A stretch of DNA of 64,000 nt from Corynebacterium propinquum DSM 44285 (GTDB lineage: Bacteria > Actinomycetota > Actinomycetes > Mycobacteriales > Mycobacteriaceae), in contig NZ_AQXC01000010.1 of NCBI RefSeq assembly GCF_000375525.1, forward strand, positions 57,487-121,486, written 5' to 3'. Below, in pieces: positions 15,755 through 24,091 of this stretch. The notes beneath the pieces are model-generated. The model did not search any database. It had not been told where the DNA came from and saw only the letters and a program-made list of their open reading frames with translations. The first letter of the stretch is position 1. Each line of letters starts with the position of its first letter. Both the position numbers and the translations under genes were made by a program.

Positions 15755-17194
15755 ATGTCAACAACCCTGATCATTGTTTTGATCATCGTCGTCTGGCTCG
15801 TAGTGCTTGCGCCGTTGATCTTCCGTGGACAAAAACCGATTCGTCATTCTGGCGACGGGTTTAATGACACGCGTGTGGTCTTTTCGGGTGGTAAAGACGT
15901 GCTGAAAACACCGATGCGACCAGGAACGGCGGCCGCTCGTCCAGTCTCAAACCTTGACAGAGAGGAGTCTGCGGACTACGAGCTGGTGGAAGCTGAGGAA
16001 TACGAGATCGTGGATGAGCCGTGGAGCAAACGGGAGGCGGCGGAACAATCCACCGGGGTTGATAGTGATAGCGAAACCGCTGCCGATGTTGAGGGTGCAG
16101 TAATCGAAGGCGAGCTTGTCGACTCCTCCGAGGGCGCTTACGACTCTGTTGATGACGACGCAGCTGATTACGATGCTGGTGAGTATGACGCAGCTGATAA
16201 TGACGAGACTGCTACCGCAGGATCTGCCGCAGTCCACGAGACAGGCAGCGAAACGAGTGCGCAGGGCGATCATCCGCGCGTGGTTATTTCGGAACTGGCA
16301 CCAGAAGAAATGTATAGCCATGATGAGACTTACACTTCTCCGGTGGATCTTTTGTACCCGGGCGTGACTGATGCCGACGCGGTGATCACGAGAAGTGCTG
16401 CAGACAGTGCCGACAACGATGCCGACGCCGACAACGATGCCGGCGCTGCCGCGGAATCCGGTGCCGAAGAAGCCCCGGAGACTTCTGCGGCAAACGAGGC
16501 TGAGACCACGACTGCCACACAGTCCGGTGATCACGAGATGGTATTCGTTGATGATCGCGCACATGGGGCGACTGCTGCAGCGGCGCGTGCAGACCGTGAA
16601 GCGGAATTAACCTTGACAGAAGAAGAGCTTGCCTTCGCGGCGCGTCGTTCGCAGCGCGGCGGCTGGAACCCCGAAGCTGAACGCCGGTTGCAAGCTCAAC
16701 GCACCAAACGCCGCCGTAACACGTTGCTGATGCTAGCAGGGCTGGTTGTGGTGATGGTGGCCATCGCGATCCCTGCCGGCGGTTGGTTCTGGGCTCTGCC
16801 TGCCGGTGCTGGTCTGCTCACTCTGTTTTACCTACTCGCCCTACGCGGACAGGTGCAGCAGGAACAAGAACTACGTGCCCGCCGTATCCGCCAGCTACGC
16901 CGTGCGCGCATGGGGGTACGGAACCGAGAAGACGATGAGCACCGCCCATCCGTCAATCCCAACCTTCGTCGACCTGGCGCCACGGTGCTTGAGGTCGATG
17001 ATGCCAGCCCAGATTTCGATGAGCTGGCCACTGTGGATTACCAACAATGGGAAAGCGAGTCAGCCGATTATGCCTCGCGCCCGCTGCGCCGTCAGCAATA
17101 CGTTCGTCGCGGACCGGCCTTGCGCAGCGTAGCCGAAGATGGCTCGTTGACAGACAAGCATGTGGTGCGCGCCGGAGGCCGCCGGGTAGTCTAG
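15755..17194 (+). CDS. glpR: Divisome membrane receptor GlpR/SepX
   Basis: 479 aa. One N-terminal TM helix (~4-24, 'LIIVLIIVVWLVVLAPLIF'), then a ~260-residue strongly acidic, low-complexity cytoplasmic stretch rich in Asp, Glu and Ala, then a basic helix (RTKRRRN) and two TM helices at ~322-342 and 345-367, followed by a basic amphipathic segment (QEQELRARRIRQLRRARMG) and a C-terminal tail. Position two genes after glp and the TM-IDR-TM-TM layout match GlpR of C. glutamicum and SepX of Streptomyces, membrane proteins that recruit the gephyrin-like Glp to division sites. GGAAGG lies 13 nt before the ATG. Confidence 0.85.
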   Translation: MSTTLIIVLIIVVWLVVLAPLIFRGQKPIRHSGDGFNDTRVVFSGGKDVLKTPMRPGTAAARPVSNLDREESADYELVEAEEYEIVDEPWSKREAAEQSTGVDSDSETAADVEGAVIEGELVDSSEGAYDSVDDDAADYDAGEYDAADNDETATAGSAAVHETGSETSAQGDHPRVVISELAPEEMYSHDETYTSPVDLLYPGVTDADAVITRSAADSADNDADADNDAGAAAESGAEEAPETSAANEAETTTATQSGDHEMVFVDDRAHGATAAAARADREAELTLTEEELAFAARRSQRGGWNPEAERRLQAQRTKRRRNTLLMLAGLVVVMVAIAIPAGGWFWALPAGAGLLTLFYLLALRGQVQQEQELRARRIRQLRRARMGVRNREDDEHRPSVNPNLRRPGATVLEVDDASPDFDELATVDYQQWESESADYASRPLRRQQYVRRGPALRSVAEDGSLTDKHVVRAGGRRVV

Positions 17195-17266
17195 CGTCTA
17201 GTTTTTAGCTCTGGCTGTGTGCTGCCTTCTGGCGTAGCCCGGTCTTTGCCGCTCGGTGGTTTAGTT

Positions 17267-17926
17267 TCATGCCTGTGCCGATTCGACAGGGATGCCCGGG
17301 GAAATATCGTATTTCACCAAGCCGATTGCCTCGAGTAATGCAAACATAGTCGTGGGCCCTACGAAGCTAAACCCTTTTCTTTTCAACGTTTTGGCCAGTG
17401 CCGCGGATTCTTCTGATTTCGTCGGCACGTCGTTGCTATGTCCGTAGCATTCTTTCTTTGCTGGGGCGAAGGAGCGTACCAATTCTTCCAAGCCACCGGG
17501 AAAATCTGGATCATCCCGTAAAGCCACGCAGGCTCGTGCATTGGTGATAACCGCGCGAATTTTACGCTCATTACGGATCATCGCCGGACGTGCCAAGATA
17601 TTCTCGACGTCCGCATCAGTAAATTCTGCAACACGGGCAGGATCAAAATTAGCGAATACCTCGCGTAGCGTCGGGCGACGTCGCAAGATCAGTTCCCACG
17701 ATAAACCAGCTTGAAAGCTTTCCAGACAGAGGCGTTCAAAATAGGCTTGTTCGCCGGTAATAGGCTGGCCCCACTCGGTGTCGTAATAGTCCCGCAGTAA
17801 CTCGTTACTACACGCCCAGGCTGGCCGGGCAGTACCGTGCTCGTCGACAAGAAATCCATTACTCAGCAACACCATTGCCGGTTGGCGTGCTGTGCTGTTG
17901 GGATTGGAATGTGCTTCAACGTGCAT
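17267..17926 (-). CDS. tag: DNA-3-methyladenine glycosylase I, zinc-site variant
   Basis: 219 aa. 'DYYDTEWGQPITGEQAYFERLCLESFQAGLSW' (residues ~46-77, quoted in part) and 'ILRRRPTLREVFANFDPARVA' are Tag signatures; 'KTLKRKGFSFVGPTTMFALLEAIGLV' closes the HhH-like fold. Excises 3-methyladenine from alkylated DNA. Compared with E. coli Tag, which binds zinc through Cys4, His17, His175 and Cys179, only the first Cys is retained (WAC); the YHD motif is YYD and the C-terminal NDHxxGC is KYDISPG. The zinc site is therefore probably absent. Confidence 0.88.
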   Translation of the reverse strand: MHVEAHSNPNSTARQPAMVLLSNGFLVDEHGTARPAWACSNELLRDYYDTEWGQPITGEQAYFERLCLESFQAGLSWELILRRRPTLREVFANFDPARVAEFTDADVENILARPAMIRNERKIRAVITNARACVALRDDPDFPGGLEELVRSFAPAKKECYGHSNDVPTKSEESAALAKTLKRKGFSFVGPTTMFALLEAIGLVKYDISPGIPVESAQA

Positions 17927-17961
17927 GTGTTACCTCATTCTGCTCGTGGTTTTGGGGTTCG

Positions 17962-17995
17962 TTATGCTTTGGCGCTCGTTATGCTTGAGCGCTCG
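17962..17995. repeat. 17-bp tandem repeat between tag and doxX
   Basis: TTATGCTTTGGCGCTCG and TTATGCTTGAGCGCTCG are adjacent direct copies with two mismatches. They lie in the divergent promoter region between tag (minus) and the DoxX gene (plus). Possible operator, or a chance duplication. Confidence 0.5.
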
Positions 17996-18120
17996 CATCT
18001 ACTAGTGGCGCGTACCGTGTTGTCATGATTTCTCATGGCTTGTGCATGTTCCAGCTGAGTATTTAGACCCCAGCAACGGCCTGTTCGGTTCCCACCGATG
18101 CGCCGGGTAGTCTAGTGAAC

Positions 18121-18531
18121 ATGCACAATCCTGCCATTCGTGATGCCATGCTGCTTCTGGTACGCATCGTCGTCGGAATCATCTGCATCATTCGTGGGCT
18201 GGATAAACTCTTTTTCCGCGGTATGGACGACACCATCGGAGCATATTCCGCGGCAGCGGTACCGGCACCAGCGATTACTGGTTGGATCACGATGCTGCTA
18301 GAAATTTTCTTGGGTGCTGCGCTCGTGGTGGGCATCTTGACGACGTTCGCTGCCGGTATCTTGTTTTTCGCCTCTGTAGCGTTGCAGTATTTTGTGGCAG
18401 AGATCGAGTTTCTGGGCGAAAACCCCAGCTATGAATCCCTGTTGATGTTTGTAACGCTGTTGTTGGTGATCGTCGTTTTCGGCGCGGGCCGTGCCAGTGT
18501 GGATGGGGTGTTAACACGTGCCGAATCATGA
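18121..18531 (+). CDS. DoxX-family membrane protein
   Basis: 136 aa with four predicted TM helices: 'AMLLLVRIVVGIICIIRGLDKLF' is the DoxX family start; then 'ITGWITMLLEIFLGAALVVG', 'FAAGILFFASVALQYF' and 'LLMFVTLLLVIVVFGAGRASVDG'. Members are often linked to redox or thiol stress; the function here is not known. TAGTCT (18108-18113) ends 7 nt before the ATG and there is no ribosome site, so the start is probably leaderless. Its stop overlaps the next gene by 14 bp. Confidence 0.82.
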   Translation: MHNPAIRDAMLLLVRIVVGIICIIRGLDKLFFRGMDDTIGAYSAAAVPAPAITGWITMLLEIFLGAALVVGILTTFAAGILFFASVALQYFVAEIEFLGENPSYESLLMFVTLLLVIVVFGAGRASVDGVLTRAES

Positions 18532-19228
18532 TGAAATCCAAACCGCATTGTCCGCGCGCATCGATGGCGAGCCCACCGGAATTGCCGACGAGATCTTAGA
18601 TGCGCATCTTTCTGGCTGCGAGGAATGCCAGCAATTTCAACGCCGGGCGCTTTCGCTGACTAAAAGCATGCATCAGGCCAGTGTGAGTACCGACGCTGAG
18701 ATGGTGCCGCCGCAACAGCTCACGGAAAATATTTTGGCAGGTGTAGAACCTGCGTGGCGTCGTTCCGCGCGCAGAGCAGAGCTCAATACCATCATTGCTC
18801 GCCTTACTCTGCTGATCTGCGGCATTGGGTTCGGCATCTGGGCGGTGGTGCAGGTTGTGGCTTCCGGAGGGTTGATCCCGCAGAGCTTGGATGTCCACGG
18901 CGAAGCAGTGTGGGATCCGAGCGCGGATCCACACTTGGCGACGGCCCTCATGGAAGGTGCGGCGCTACGAGCCGGGGTGTCGTTGGGCTTACTCACTGCT
19001 GCGTGGCGCCCGTATTGGGCCGCGGGCGTGATGCCAGTGGTCGGGGCCATGGGAATGTTCTTGACTGGATTTACCATTCGCGATGTTGTTCTCGGGGTGG
19101 CTACTGGAGAGCAGATTTTGCTGATCGGCATGTTGATCATTAGCGCGCTGGCGACCGCCTGGTTGTGGTTGCGCTACCGTTACATCCAGCATCGTTACGT
19201 CCAGCTGGGCAGCCACATCATCGAGTGA
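18518..19228 (+). CDS. zf-HC2 (anti-sigma-like) domain membrane protein
   Basis: 236 aa from a GTG. Residues ~1-45 resemble the zinc-anti-sigma domain: 'EIQTALSARIDGEP' then 'LDAHLSGCEECQQFQRRA', with the HxxxCxxC ligand pattern. Three or four TM helices follow (~92-115, ~150-170, ~172-192, ~198-218). No sigma factor gene is adjacent; the DoxX gene overlaps its start. It may be a membrane sensor, but this is inferred from the domain alone. The 3' end overlaps the convergent pmt gene by 34 bp. Confidence 0.72.
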   Translation: MPNHDEIQTALSARIDGEPTGIADEILDAHLSGCEECQQFQRRALSLTKSMHQASVSTDAEMVPPQQLTENILAGVEPAWRRSARRAELNTIIARLTLLICGIGFGIWAVVQVVASGGLIPQSLDVHGEAVWDPSADPHLATALMEGAALRAGVSLGLLTAAWRPYWAAGVMPVVGAMGMFLTGFTIRDVVLGVATGEQILLIGMLIISALATAWLWLRYRYIQHRYVQLGSHIIE

Positions 19229-20892
19229 TACCAGCCGTCGGGAATCGGTAGCCCATAAAGAATCGGCGAGAAGTACACAAACATCGCGACAACCGTCGCC
19301 AAGTACACAATCACGACAACGCTGCCAGCGGTCAATTCGCGACCAGCCAAACGCGTGAGCAAGCGCCACCGAAGATAGCGACCCCGATGGGCGAGCCCGC
19401 CCAGGATGATTGCGTAGAGTGCTATGACAAAAGGAATAAAAGCGGCCGCATAGAAGAAATACATCTGACGGTCATACGCTGCAAGCCACGGCACGAACCC
19501 GGCAGCAAAGCCGACCAGGGGCCAGCCAAATGCCCGTTCTTTACGCACGAGCACTGCCCACAATGCCCACAACAATCCCGGAACGATGAACCACCAGATT
19601 GCCGGTGTACCGAATAAAAACAGCATCTCGCGGCAGCCGTTGTCACTACCACCAAGAGGGCAGGCTAGCTCGGTATTCGAGTAATACAGAATCGGCCGAA
19701 CGCCTGCTAGCCAGGCCCAAGGTTTCGAATCCCACGGATGATCGTGCCCGCCGGATGTTGTCAGCGTCGCATGAAATTCCAAGACCGACTGGTGGTAATA
19801 CAGCCAGCTGGCTACCGTATCGGGCAAAGCCTGCAGCCAAGAGTCATCTTCGATCGTGCCATCGGTTGCGGCATGGCGATACACAGCGGTTTCGCTGGCA
19901 AACCACGCCCGCCAGGTCCACAGATAGACCAGCACTGGCACGAGCACCAGTGAAGCTAGGGCAGCGGGAATATCGCGTAACCACACTGCAGAATACGGTC
20001 TGGCCACACCGTAACGACGGCGGATAATTAAGTCGCCGAAGACGCAAAACAAACCGAAAAAGGCGATGTAGTACAAGCCGGACCATTTCACCGCCAGGGC
20101 TCCACCAAGCAGTAAACCTGCGCCGAAGCGCCACCAGCGCACGCCAAAGCGCGGTCCAAACGGCGAAGGCCACAATTGCTGAGGGGAGGCGTCGGCAAGT
20201 GATTGCCAGGCGGAATGCATACGTGAGCGCATGTGGCGATGGTCGCGGGCCAGCATCCAGGCAGCTGCGGTGATGAAAAAGACTTGAAAAATATCCAGCA
20301 TGCCAAACCGGGAACTCACCAACAGCACCCCGTCGAACGTGGCTAAAAGTCCGGCAAAAGCTCCCACGTTCCAGGACTGGGTGAGCTCGCGCGCCAATAG
20401 CATCGTTGCGATAACCACCCCGGTACCAAAAAATGCTGCCATCGCCCGCCAGCCCCACGGCGAGTACCCAAAGATTAATTCCGCTAGAGCAATGATCTGC
20501 TTGGCCAGCGGCGGGTGCACTACTAAGCCGTATCCAGGGTTGGATTCGATGCCTCCGATGAGCAGATGGTCCCAACTGCGCACGATGTCCCAGGCCTGGG
20601 GGACGTAGTGTTTTTCGTCAAAAATCGGGGTGCCACCGGATACCGGATGCCCCAAACCAATAAACCGGGTGAGTGCTGCGAACACGCCGATGAGCAACAG
20701 TGACCAACCGTCACGGCGATCGAGTGGGATGCGTGTGAGTTGAGACGCCGTATATGGGCGCACACTTGTGCCGTGCTCGTATCGTTTGCGCTGTTTCTGT
20801 GCAGGTGCGGAATTTGGCGCAGCAGCTCTTGTCGACGCATGCGAACGATCTGGGGTGTTCGGGCTGTGTGGGGTGCTAGCAACGGCAGTCAC
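19195..20892 (-). CDS. pmt: Dolichyl-phosphate-mannose-protein mannosyltransferase
   Basis: 565 aa, GT39 family integral membrane enzyme, orthologous in position to Rv1002c. Family motifs: 'GHPVSGGTPIFDEKHYVPQAWD' (first extracytoplasmic loop with catalytic Asp-Glu, residues ~90-112), 'VVHPPLAKQIIALAEL', 'AALTRFIGL' and about ten TM helices. It transfers mannose from polyprenyl phosphate to secreted proteins. I chose GTG 20892: TAAACT (20905-20900 on the minus strand) ends 7 nt before it, suggesting a leaderless mRNA; a TTG two codons earlier is possible. Confidence 0.92.
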   Translation of the reverse strand: MTAVASTPHSPNTPDRSHASTRAAAPNSAPAQKQRKRYEHGTSVRPYTASQLTRIPLDRRDGWSLLLIGVFAALTRFIGLGHPVSGGTPIFDEKHYVPQAWDIVRSWDHLLIGGIESNPGYGLVVHPPLAKQIIALAELIFGYSPWGWRAMAAFFGTGVVIATMLLARELTQSWNVGAFAGLLATFDGVLLVSSRFGMLDIFQVFFITAAAWMLARDHRHMRSRMHSAWQSLADASPQQLWPSPFGPRFGVRWWRFGAGLLLGGALAVKWSGLYYIAFFGLFCVFGDLIIRRRYGVARPYSAVWLRDIPAALASLVLVPVLVYLWTWRAWFASETAVYRHAATDGTIEDDSWLQALPDTVASWLYYHQSVLEFHATLTTSGGHDHPWDSKPWAWLAGVRPILYYSNTELACPLGGSDNGCREMLFLFGTPAIWWFIVPGLLWALWAVLVRKERAFGWPLVGFAAGFVPWLAAYDRQMYFFYAAAFIPFVIALYAIILGGLAHRGRYLRWRLLTRLAGRELTAGSVVVIVYLATVVAMFVYFSPILYGLPIPDGWYHSMMWLPSWT

Positions 20893-20977
20893 CCGCAATA
20901 GTTTAGGCGACGAGCCTCGTTTTCGGCACTAGCTAGCGCGCAAGTATCGGGAGCGTGTGTGCCATGCTAGAAGTGTG

Positions 20978-21856
20978 ATGAATCAAGATGGTGTGCATAC
21001 TGAAAACCCACACCAGCGTCTGCCGCAGGGAATTATCGTTGCTGCAACACCGCTGGGCAATCTTGCCGACGCCTCCCCGCGGCTCAAAAGTGCTTTGCGG
21101 GATGCGGAAGTGATTGCCGCTGAAGACACCCGGCGCGTGCGTAATCTCGCGAACGCGCTCGGGGTGGAATTGCGCGCGAAAGTGGTGTCGAATTTTGACC
21201 ACAACGAAGCAGGCAGGGTTGACGAACTACTGCGCGCGGCACGAAATTCCAGTGTGTTGGTGATCAGCGATGCGGGAATGCCAGTGGTTTCTGATCCGGG
21301 GCATAATGTCGTGGCCGCAGCACATGAGGCAGGTATTGCGGTTACCGCGATTCCGGGCCCGTCTGCGGTACCCACTGCGCTTGCCTTGTGTGGGTTGCAG
21401 GTAGGGAAGTTTATTTTTGATGGGTTTGCTCCGCGCAAGGATGGGGCGCGACGCAGTTGGCTGGAATCATTGCGTCATGAACAACGTGCGGTGTGTTTTT
21501 TCGAATCACCGCATCGATTAGCGGATACGTTGCGGCTCGCTGCAGAAGTACTGGGGGCGCAGCGTCGCGGCGCGGTGTGCCGGGAGCTGACGAAACTTTA
21601 TGAAGAAGTCAAGCAGGCGCCACTTTCTGAGCTTGCGCAGTGGGCTGAAAACGGAGTGAAAGGCGAGGTTACGGTTGTCATCGAGGGTGGTGAGCAAGCG
21701 GAGATTTCCGTGGATGAAGCTGTGCGCCGCGTTGCCGAGTTGGTCGATGGCGGGATGCGCTTGAAAGCAGCCTGTAAACAAATTGGCGCTTGGACTGCAC
21801 ATTCAAATCGCGAACTTTACGATGCGTATTTGCGGGCACGTGAAGAAAATGACTAA
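20978..21856 (+). CDS. rsmI: 16S rRNA (cytidine(1402)-2'-O)-methyltransferase
   Basis: 292 aa. 'GIIVAATPLGNLADASPRLKSAL' region opens the tetrapyrrole-methylase fold. 'VIAAEDTRRVRNLANALGV' (~45-63), 'VISDAGMPVVSDPG' (SAM-binding, ~93-106) and 'AIPGPSAVPTALALCGL' are RsmI signatures. It methylates C1402 in the decoding centre. The ATG at 20978 lies 80 bp after the pmt divergent start; an upstream in-frame start at 20957 is possible. Same neighbour order as Rv1002c-Rv1003. Confidence 0.93.
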   Translation: MNQDGVHTENPHQRLPQGIIVAATPLGNLADASPRLKSALRDAEVIAAEDTRRVRNLANALGVELRAKVVSNFDHNEAGRVDELLRAARNSSVLVISDAGMPVVSDPGHNVVAAAHEAGIAVTAIPGPSAVPTALALCGLQVGKFIFDGFAPRKDGARRSWLESLRHEQRAVCFFESPHRLADTLRLAAEVLGAQRRGAVCRELTKLYEEVKQAPLSELAQWAENGVKGEVTVVIEGGEQAEISVDEAVRRVAELVDGGMRLKAACKQIGAWTAHSNRELYDAYLRAREEND

Positions 21857-22091
21857 AAGTGTGTAATATCACATAAACTGTCTGTTGTGTGTTTTTGGCG
21901 GAGCTTGGGTGTTTTCGGGGTGTTTCTGGGGTCTTTCCCGGGGGTTTCTACGTGATTTCGCATGCTAGCGCGAGATAATGGCGGAACAGTTTCGTGACAA
22001 GTCACATAATTAGTGGGTTTATCTACTCAACAGCTAATTCTCAGCTTTTCTGAATTTGATTGCCGGGTGTTTTTCAACCACGCTGGTATCC
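21857..22091 (+). promoter_or_regulatory. betP upstream region with GTGAC/GTCAC palindrome
   Basis: 235 bp upstream of betP contain the palindrome GTGACAAGTCAC at 21994-22005, 86 bp before the start. betP in C. glutamicum is controlled by the MtrAB osmoresponse system; I cannot show that this palindrome is an MtrA site. Confidence 0.3.
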
Positions 22092-23933
22092 ATGACTAAA
22101 CCTGATTCACACGGCGCCGATGGTGCCGATCGCGATGATGTTGTGGATGATCCACAGCTAGGAACAGATTCCAATCTGGTCCGGGAAGACCTGAATGAGC
22201 TGTCTGCCACCAGGCAGATTGCTTATATGCTGGAACACGAAGACGACGTCGCGGTCAGCGGCGTCGACGATTCTGTGGAGCTGGCTTCCGAAAATGACGA
22301 CACTTCCATCGACTGGGGTGTGGTGCTGCCGGCAGGCATTTTGGTGCTGGCGACGGTTATTTGGGGTCTGGTTTTCACAGAATCTTTCAATGATTTTGCC
22401 AGCACAGCATTCGGTTGGATTATCGATAACTTCGGCTGGGCTTTCATGCTGTTTACCACGGTTTTCGTGGTATTCGTGATTACCATTGCCGCCTCGAAGT
22501 TTGGTGCTATTAAGCTGGGCTCGATTAATGAAGAGCCCGAATTTAATACCATCTCGTGGATCGCAATGATGTTTGCTGCGGGTATGGGCATTGGTTTGAT
22601 GTTCTTCGGCGCAGCAGAACCGACATTCTTTTATAACGATAGCGTTCCGGGGATCGATAATGACCCAGTCGGCGGTGCCATGGCGCAGGCGATGTTCCAC
22701 TGGACACTGCACCCATGGGCGATTTACGCGATCGTCGGCTTGGCCATCGCATATTCCACCTTCCGCGTCGGACGCAAACAGCTGCTGTCTTCGGCATTCG
22801 TTCCGCTGATTGGTGAAAAGGCGGCCGCCGGTGGCGTGGGCCGTTTCATTGACATTTTGTCCATTTTCGCGACTGTGTTTGGTACCGCATGTTCTTTGGG
22901 CCTCGGTGCGCTGCAGATCCAGGCAGGCTTGTCCGCGTCCGGCATTATCGACGACCCTTCGATGTCGGTTGTTATCGGAATCGTGTTGGTATTGACCTTG
23001 GCCTTTATTCTCTCGGCGCTGTCGGGCGTCGGCAAGGGCATCCAGTACCTGTCAAACGCTAACCTCATCATGGCCGCTGTCCTGGCCATTTTCGTGTTCA
23101 TCGTGGGCCCAACCGTCGTGCAGCTGAACCTGATTCCAGGTTCACTGGGTTCGTATCTGCAAAACTTCCTGATGATGGCCGGACGCACCGCAGAAAACGG
23201 TGAAGAAGCCGCCGAATTCAGCTCTGCCTGGACGATTTTCTACTGGGCATGGTGGGTTTCCTGGTCACCGTTCGTCGGTATGTTCCTAGCGCGCATTTCC
23301 CGCGGACGTTCCGTACGGGAATTCTGCATCGGCGTGCTGCTGATTCCATCCGGTGTCTCCACCGTGTGGTTTGCGATCTTCGGTGGTACCGCGATCGATA
23401 TGGAACGCAGCAACGAAGGCGTTGTGTACGGAGATGGCACCACCGAAAACATGCTGTTTAACATGTTCGATCAGCTACCACTGGGTGCGATTGCATCAAT
23501 CGTGGCGATGGTCCTGCTCGCTACGTTCTTTATCACCTCGGCAGACTCCGCTTCGACCGTCATGGGTTCCATGTCGCAGCGCGGACGCATGGTGGCCACC
23601 CCATGGTTGTCGGCTACCTGGGGTGTTTTGACGGCTGCGGTTGGTCTGACCATGCTTATCGGCGGTGGTGAGGATGCCCTGGACTCGCTGCAGTCGGTCA
23701 CGATCGTGGCAGCTTCACCATTCCTGCTGATCATTATCGGACTGATGTTTAGCCTGGTGAAAGACCTGCGTAACGACGTTATCTACGTTGAGCAGAAAGA
23801 ACAGCAAGCCTTCGCCCGGAAGCTGGCCCGTGAACGTCGTTTGACTCGCGAGGCGCACCACAAGGAAGAGCTGAAAAAGCGCCGCGCAGAGCGTCTGGAG
23901 AGCTGGAAGCCAGAAAGCATGCGCAAGAATTAA
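22092..23933 (+). CDS. betP: BCCT-family glycine betaine transporter BetP
   Basis: 613 aa from ATG 22092 ([11 protein letters not shown]); the frame extends 12 codons upstream. An acidic N-terminal tail (~1-75) precedes 12 TM helices. BCCT signature in TM8: '[27 protein letters not shown]' (~395-421). '[16 protein letters not shown]' is the sodium/betaine-binding stretch of TM1'. The ~55-residue C-terminus is strongly basic and amphipathic ([20 protein letters not shown] ...), like the osmosensing tail of C. glutamicum BetP. Imports glycine betaine with Na+ under hyperosmotic stress. It is followed by metG, as in C. glutamicum. Confidence 0.93.
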   Translation: MTKPDSHGADGADRDDVVDDPQLGTDSNLVREDLNELSATRQIAYMLEHEDDVAVSGVDDSVELASENDDTSIDWGVVLPAGILVLATVIWGLVFTESFNDFASTAFGWIIDNFGWAFMLFTTVFVVFVITIAASKFGAIKLGSINEEPEFNTISWIAMMFAAGMGIGLMFFGAAEPTFFYNDSVPGIDNDPVGGAMAQAMFHWTLHPWAIYAIVGLAIAYSTFRVGRKQLLSSAFVPLIGEKAAAGGVGRFIDILSIFATVFGTACSLGLGALQIQAGLSASGIIDDPSMSVVIGIVLVLTLAFILSALSGVGKGIQYLSNANLIMAAVLAIFVFIVGPTVVQLNLIPGSLGSYLQNFLMMAGRTAENGEEAAEFSSAWTIFYWAWWVSWSPFVGMFLARISRGRSVREFCIGVLLIPSGVSTVWFAIFGGTAIDMERSNEGVVYGDGTTENMLFNMFDQLPLGAIASIVAMVLLATFFITSADSASTVMGSMSQRGRMVATPWLSATWGVLTAAVGLTMLIGGGEDALDSLQSVTIVAASPFLLIIIGLMFSLVKDLRNDVIYVEQKEQQAFARKLARERRLTREAHHKEELKKRRAERLESWKPESMRKN

Positions 23934-23984
23934 CTGCTACGGCTACTAGTTACTGCTACTAGCTAATTCTTGCTGCAGTTGCTA

Positions 23985-24042
23985 GGTGCGCAGTGCTCAC
24001 ATGAGAACTCAATGTGAACCTGCTGCGCACCCTGTGAGTTCT
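23985..24042. repeat. Interlocked inverted repeats between betP and metG
   Basis: GGTGCGCAG (23985-23993) pairs with CTGCGCACC (24023-24031). AGAACTCA (24004-24011) pairs with TGAGTTCT (24035-24042). The two stems interleave, so only one can form at a time, or they form a pseudoknot. They lie just before the perfect hairpin at 24045-24075. Confidence 0.55.
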
Positions 24043-24044
24043 AT

Positions 24045-24075
24045 GAACCCCGGTCACCATACGGTACCGGGGTTC
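24045..24075 (+). terminator. Perfect hairpin between betP and metG
   Basis: GAACCCCGGT (24045-24054) pairs with ACCGGGGTTC (24066-24075) around an 11-nt loop; AATTATG follows. Probable betP terminator although the U-tract is weak. It ends 16 bp before the metG start. Confidence 0.6.
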
Positions 24076-24091
24076 AATTATGCTGGAAGGC

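Noticed and set aside
16080..16520. Tandem repeat array inside the glpR gene
   Set aside because: The Asp/Ala/Glu-rich repeats are coding, irregular and explained by the acidic disordered region.
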